Shown here one piece after another: positions 5,765 through 6,223 of a stretch of DNA of 6,223 bases (position 1 is the stretch's first letter; each line of letters opens with the position of its first letter). The stretch is from JBJXFK01 sp046155505 (GTDB taxonomy: Bacteria > Planctomycetota > Phycisphaerae > UBA1845 > Fen-1342). The DNA lies in the NCBI GenBank assembly GCA_046155505.1, contig JBJXFK010000228.1:1-6223 (forward strand), given 5' to 3'. The position numbers and the translations under genes are program-made. The notes under the pieces are model-generated. The model saw only the letters and a program-made list of their open reading frames with translations. It did no database searches and was not told the DNA's origin.

Positions 5765-5965
5765 TCAGATCGTTGAAAGGGGCGACACCACATGAGTTGC
5801 GCGTCGGCCTGCCGCGGTATTCGACCTCGCGACGGCGGCGCGATGACGCTGCTCAAAGTGGCGGATGACGCCGGCGGCCAGGATGGTCGCCAGCTCGGCG
5901 CGACGCTGCTCGGGTGTCATCGCGGCGGGGTGGGTGGGGTCGATAATGACGCGAGGCGTGGCCAT
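5765..5965 (-). CDS. small mobile-element-associated hypothetical protein (66 aa)
   Basis: Two ATGs are in frame, at 5971 and 5965. GGAG (5977-5974) touches the first too closely but is a normal distance from the second, so 5965 is chosen. The product is soluble and helical, with a central segment MTPEQRRAELATILAAGVIR. From memory, short proteins with a (T/S)PxxRRxExAxILAxGVxR segment recur in planctomycete and other high-GC genomes, often close to recombinase genes; no function is known to me. The C-terminus is basic (RHFEQRHRAAVARS). Opposite-strand frames here look like low-complexity Arg/Gly-rich shadows. It lies 189 bases upstream of the winged-helix gene on the same strand. The start region is inside a strong hairpin (5965-5993), which suggests translational control. 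Confidence 0.55.
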   Translation of the reverse strand: MATPRVIIDPTHPAAMTPEQRRAELATILAAGVIRHFEQRHRAAVARSNTAAGRRATHVVSPLSTI

Positions 5966-5993
5966 CGGCATCTCTCCGAAGAGTCGATGCCGA
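5965..5993 (-). promoter_or_regulatory. UUCG-capped hairpin over the ribosome binding site and start of the 66-aa gene
   Basis: On the minus strand, TCGGCATC (5993-5986) pairs with GATGCCGA (5972-5965), 8 bp. After a small internal loop (GA opposite A), CTC (5983-5981) pairs with GAG (5976-5974) around TTCG (5980-5977), giving the very stable C(UUCG)G tetraloop. The stem contains most of the GGAG, the whole first ATG and the first base of the second. Confidence 0.55.
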
Positions 5994-6057
5994 CGACATC
6001 CTCCGCTCCGCGGCCAGTGCGTCGTCCGGCGGGTTGTCGGCCCGCGCGTGCGAGCCT

Positions 6058-6084
6058 CTATTAGTTACATACGTAAGCTGTAAA
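6058..6084 (-). promoter_or_regulatory. weak promoter candidate for the 66-aa gene
   Basis: On the minus strand TTTACA (6084-6079) and TAATAG (6063-6058) are separated by 15 bases, shorter than the usual 16-18. They lie in the most AT-rich part of this end and would give a leader of about 80 bases carrying the hairpin. Tentative. Confidence 0.25.
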
Positions 6085-6196
6085 CCGGTTGGTTGGGGAA
6101 TCGCACAAGATTTGTGTCTAATTGGCGAGGCGGCGGATTACCACCACGACACTCTGTGAGTAGCCGTGCACTTTTTTGGAACCAATGCGCAGAGTC

Positions 6197-6223
6197 GGGG
6201 GGGGGGGGGGGGGGGGGGGGGGG
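6197..6223. other. 27-base poly-G tail, probable contig-end artefact
   Basis: The window ends in 27 consecutive G. Two-colour sequencing chemistry calls G when signal is lost, and such runs are common at assembly ends. I give it no biological meaning. Confidence 0.8.

Larger units (their letters stand above)
4648..6223. mobile_element. left part of a putative tRNA-Arg-integrated genomic island (incomplete)
   Basis: The 3' end of the tRNA fragment points to the ExbD genes, so resident DNA lies left and inserted DNA should lie right. This region fits: both its genes are on the opposite strand, neither belongs to a core family I recognise, and repeats typical of recombination control sit next to the junction. 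No integrase gene is visible; the other end lies outside the window. Confidence 0.4.

Noticed and set aside
5792..6083. Two plus-strand frames opposite the 66-residue gene
   Set aside because: They are Arg/Gly/Pro-rich without features and lie antisense to the more plausible minus-strand gene.
6118..6220. Minus-strand frame entering from the right edge and ending in TAG at 6118-6120 (contains GYSQSVVVVIRRLAN)
   Set aside because: It could be the end of a gene, but it is only about 30 codons, abuts the poly-G artefact and shows no recognisable motif.
1..6223. CRISPR array or known defence system
   Set aside because: There are no regularly spaced direct repeats of CRISPR length and no recognisable nuclease, helicase or toxin-antitoxin pair. 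The repeats seen are short palindromes or heptamers.

Overview
This is a GC-rich bacterial window, most likely a contig end. Gene style suggests a planctomycete-like or similar high-GC environmental bacterium: a large membrane TPR protein, tandem ExbD genes, and weak or absent Shine-Dalgarno sites before some genes. That assignment is inference, because no taxonomic marker gene is present.

The left and middle part (1 to about 4605) looks like ordinary chromosome, with all genes on the + strand. It opens with the 3' part of a TMTC-like membrane protein with TPR repeats (1-1671). Next is a 458-base gap holding a good sigma70-type promoter and a compact candidate small RNA ending in an intrinsic terminator (about 1741-1874). 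A secreted or lipid-anchored protein follows (2130-3194), joining a short TPR-like region to an esterase of the alpha/beta-hydrolase fold. A 314-base gap then carries two inverted copies of a REP-like palindrome and a short run of GTTCCCT heptamers. Two ExbD/TolR-type genes come next (3509-3994 and 3991-4485), overlapping by ATGA. No ExbB/TolQ gene is in view.

At 4606-4647 the minus strand carries the 3' half of a tRNA-Arg(CCU) gene, and the match stops at the anticodon loop. This is the form left when an integrative element inserts into a tRNA gene. Its 3' side faces the ExbD genes, so the element should lie to the right (4648 onward) and run past the window end. That region has a different character. 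It contains a perfect 20-bp palindrome with an extra direct repeat (4754-4785). It also has two minus-strand genes: an unrecognised protein with a C-terminal winged-helix/excisionase-like region (4844-5575), and a 66-residue protein of a small mobile-element-associated type (5765-5965). The start of the latter is buried in a UUCG-capped hairpin. No integrase is visible; it could lie beyond the right edge.

The last 27 bases are all G, probably a sequencing or assembly artefact at a contig end.
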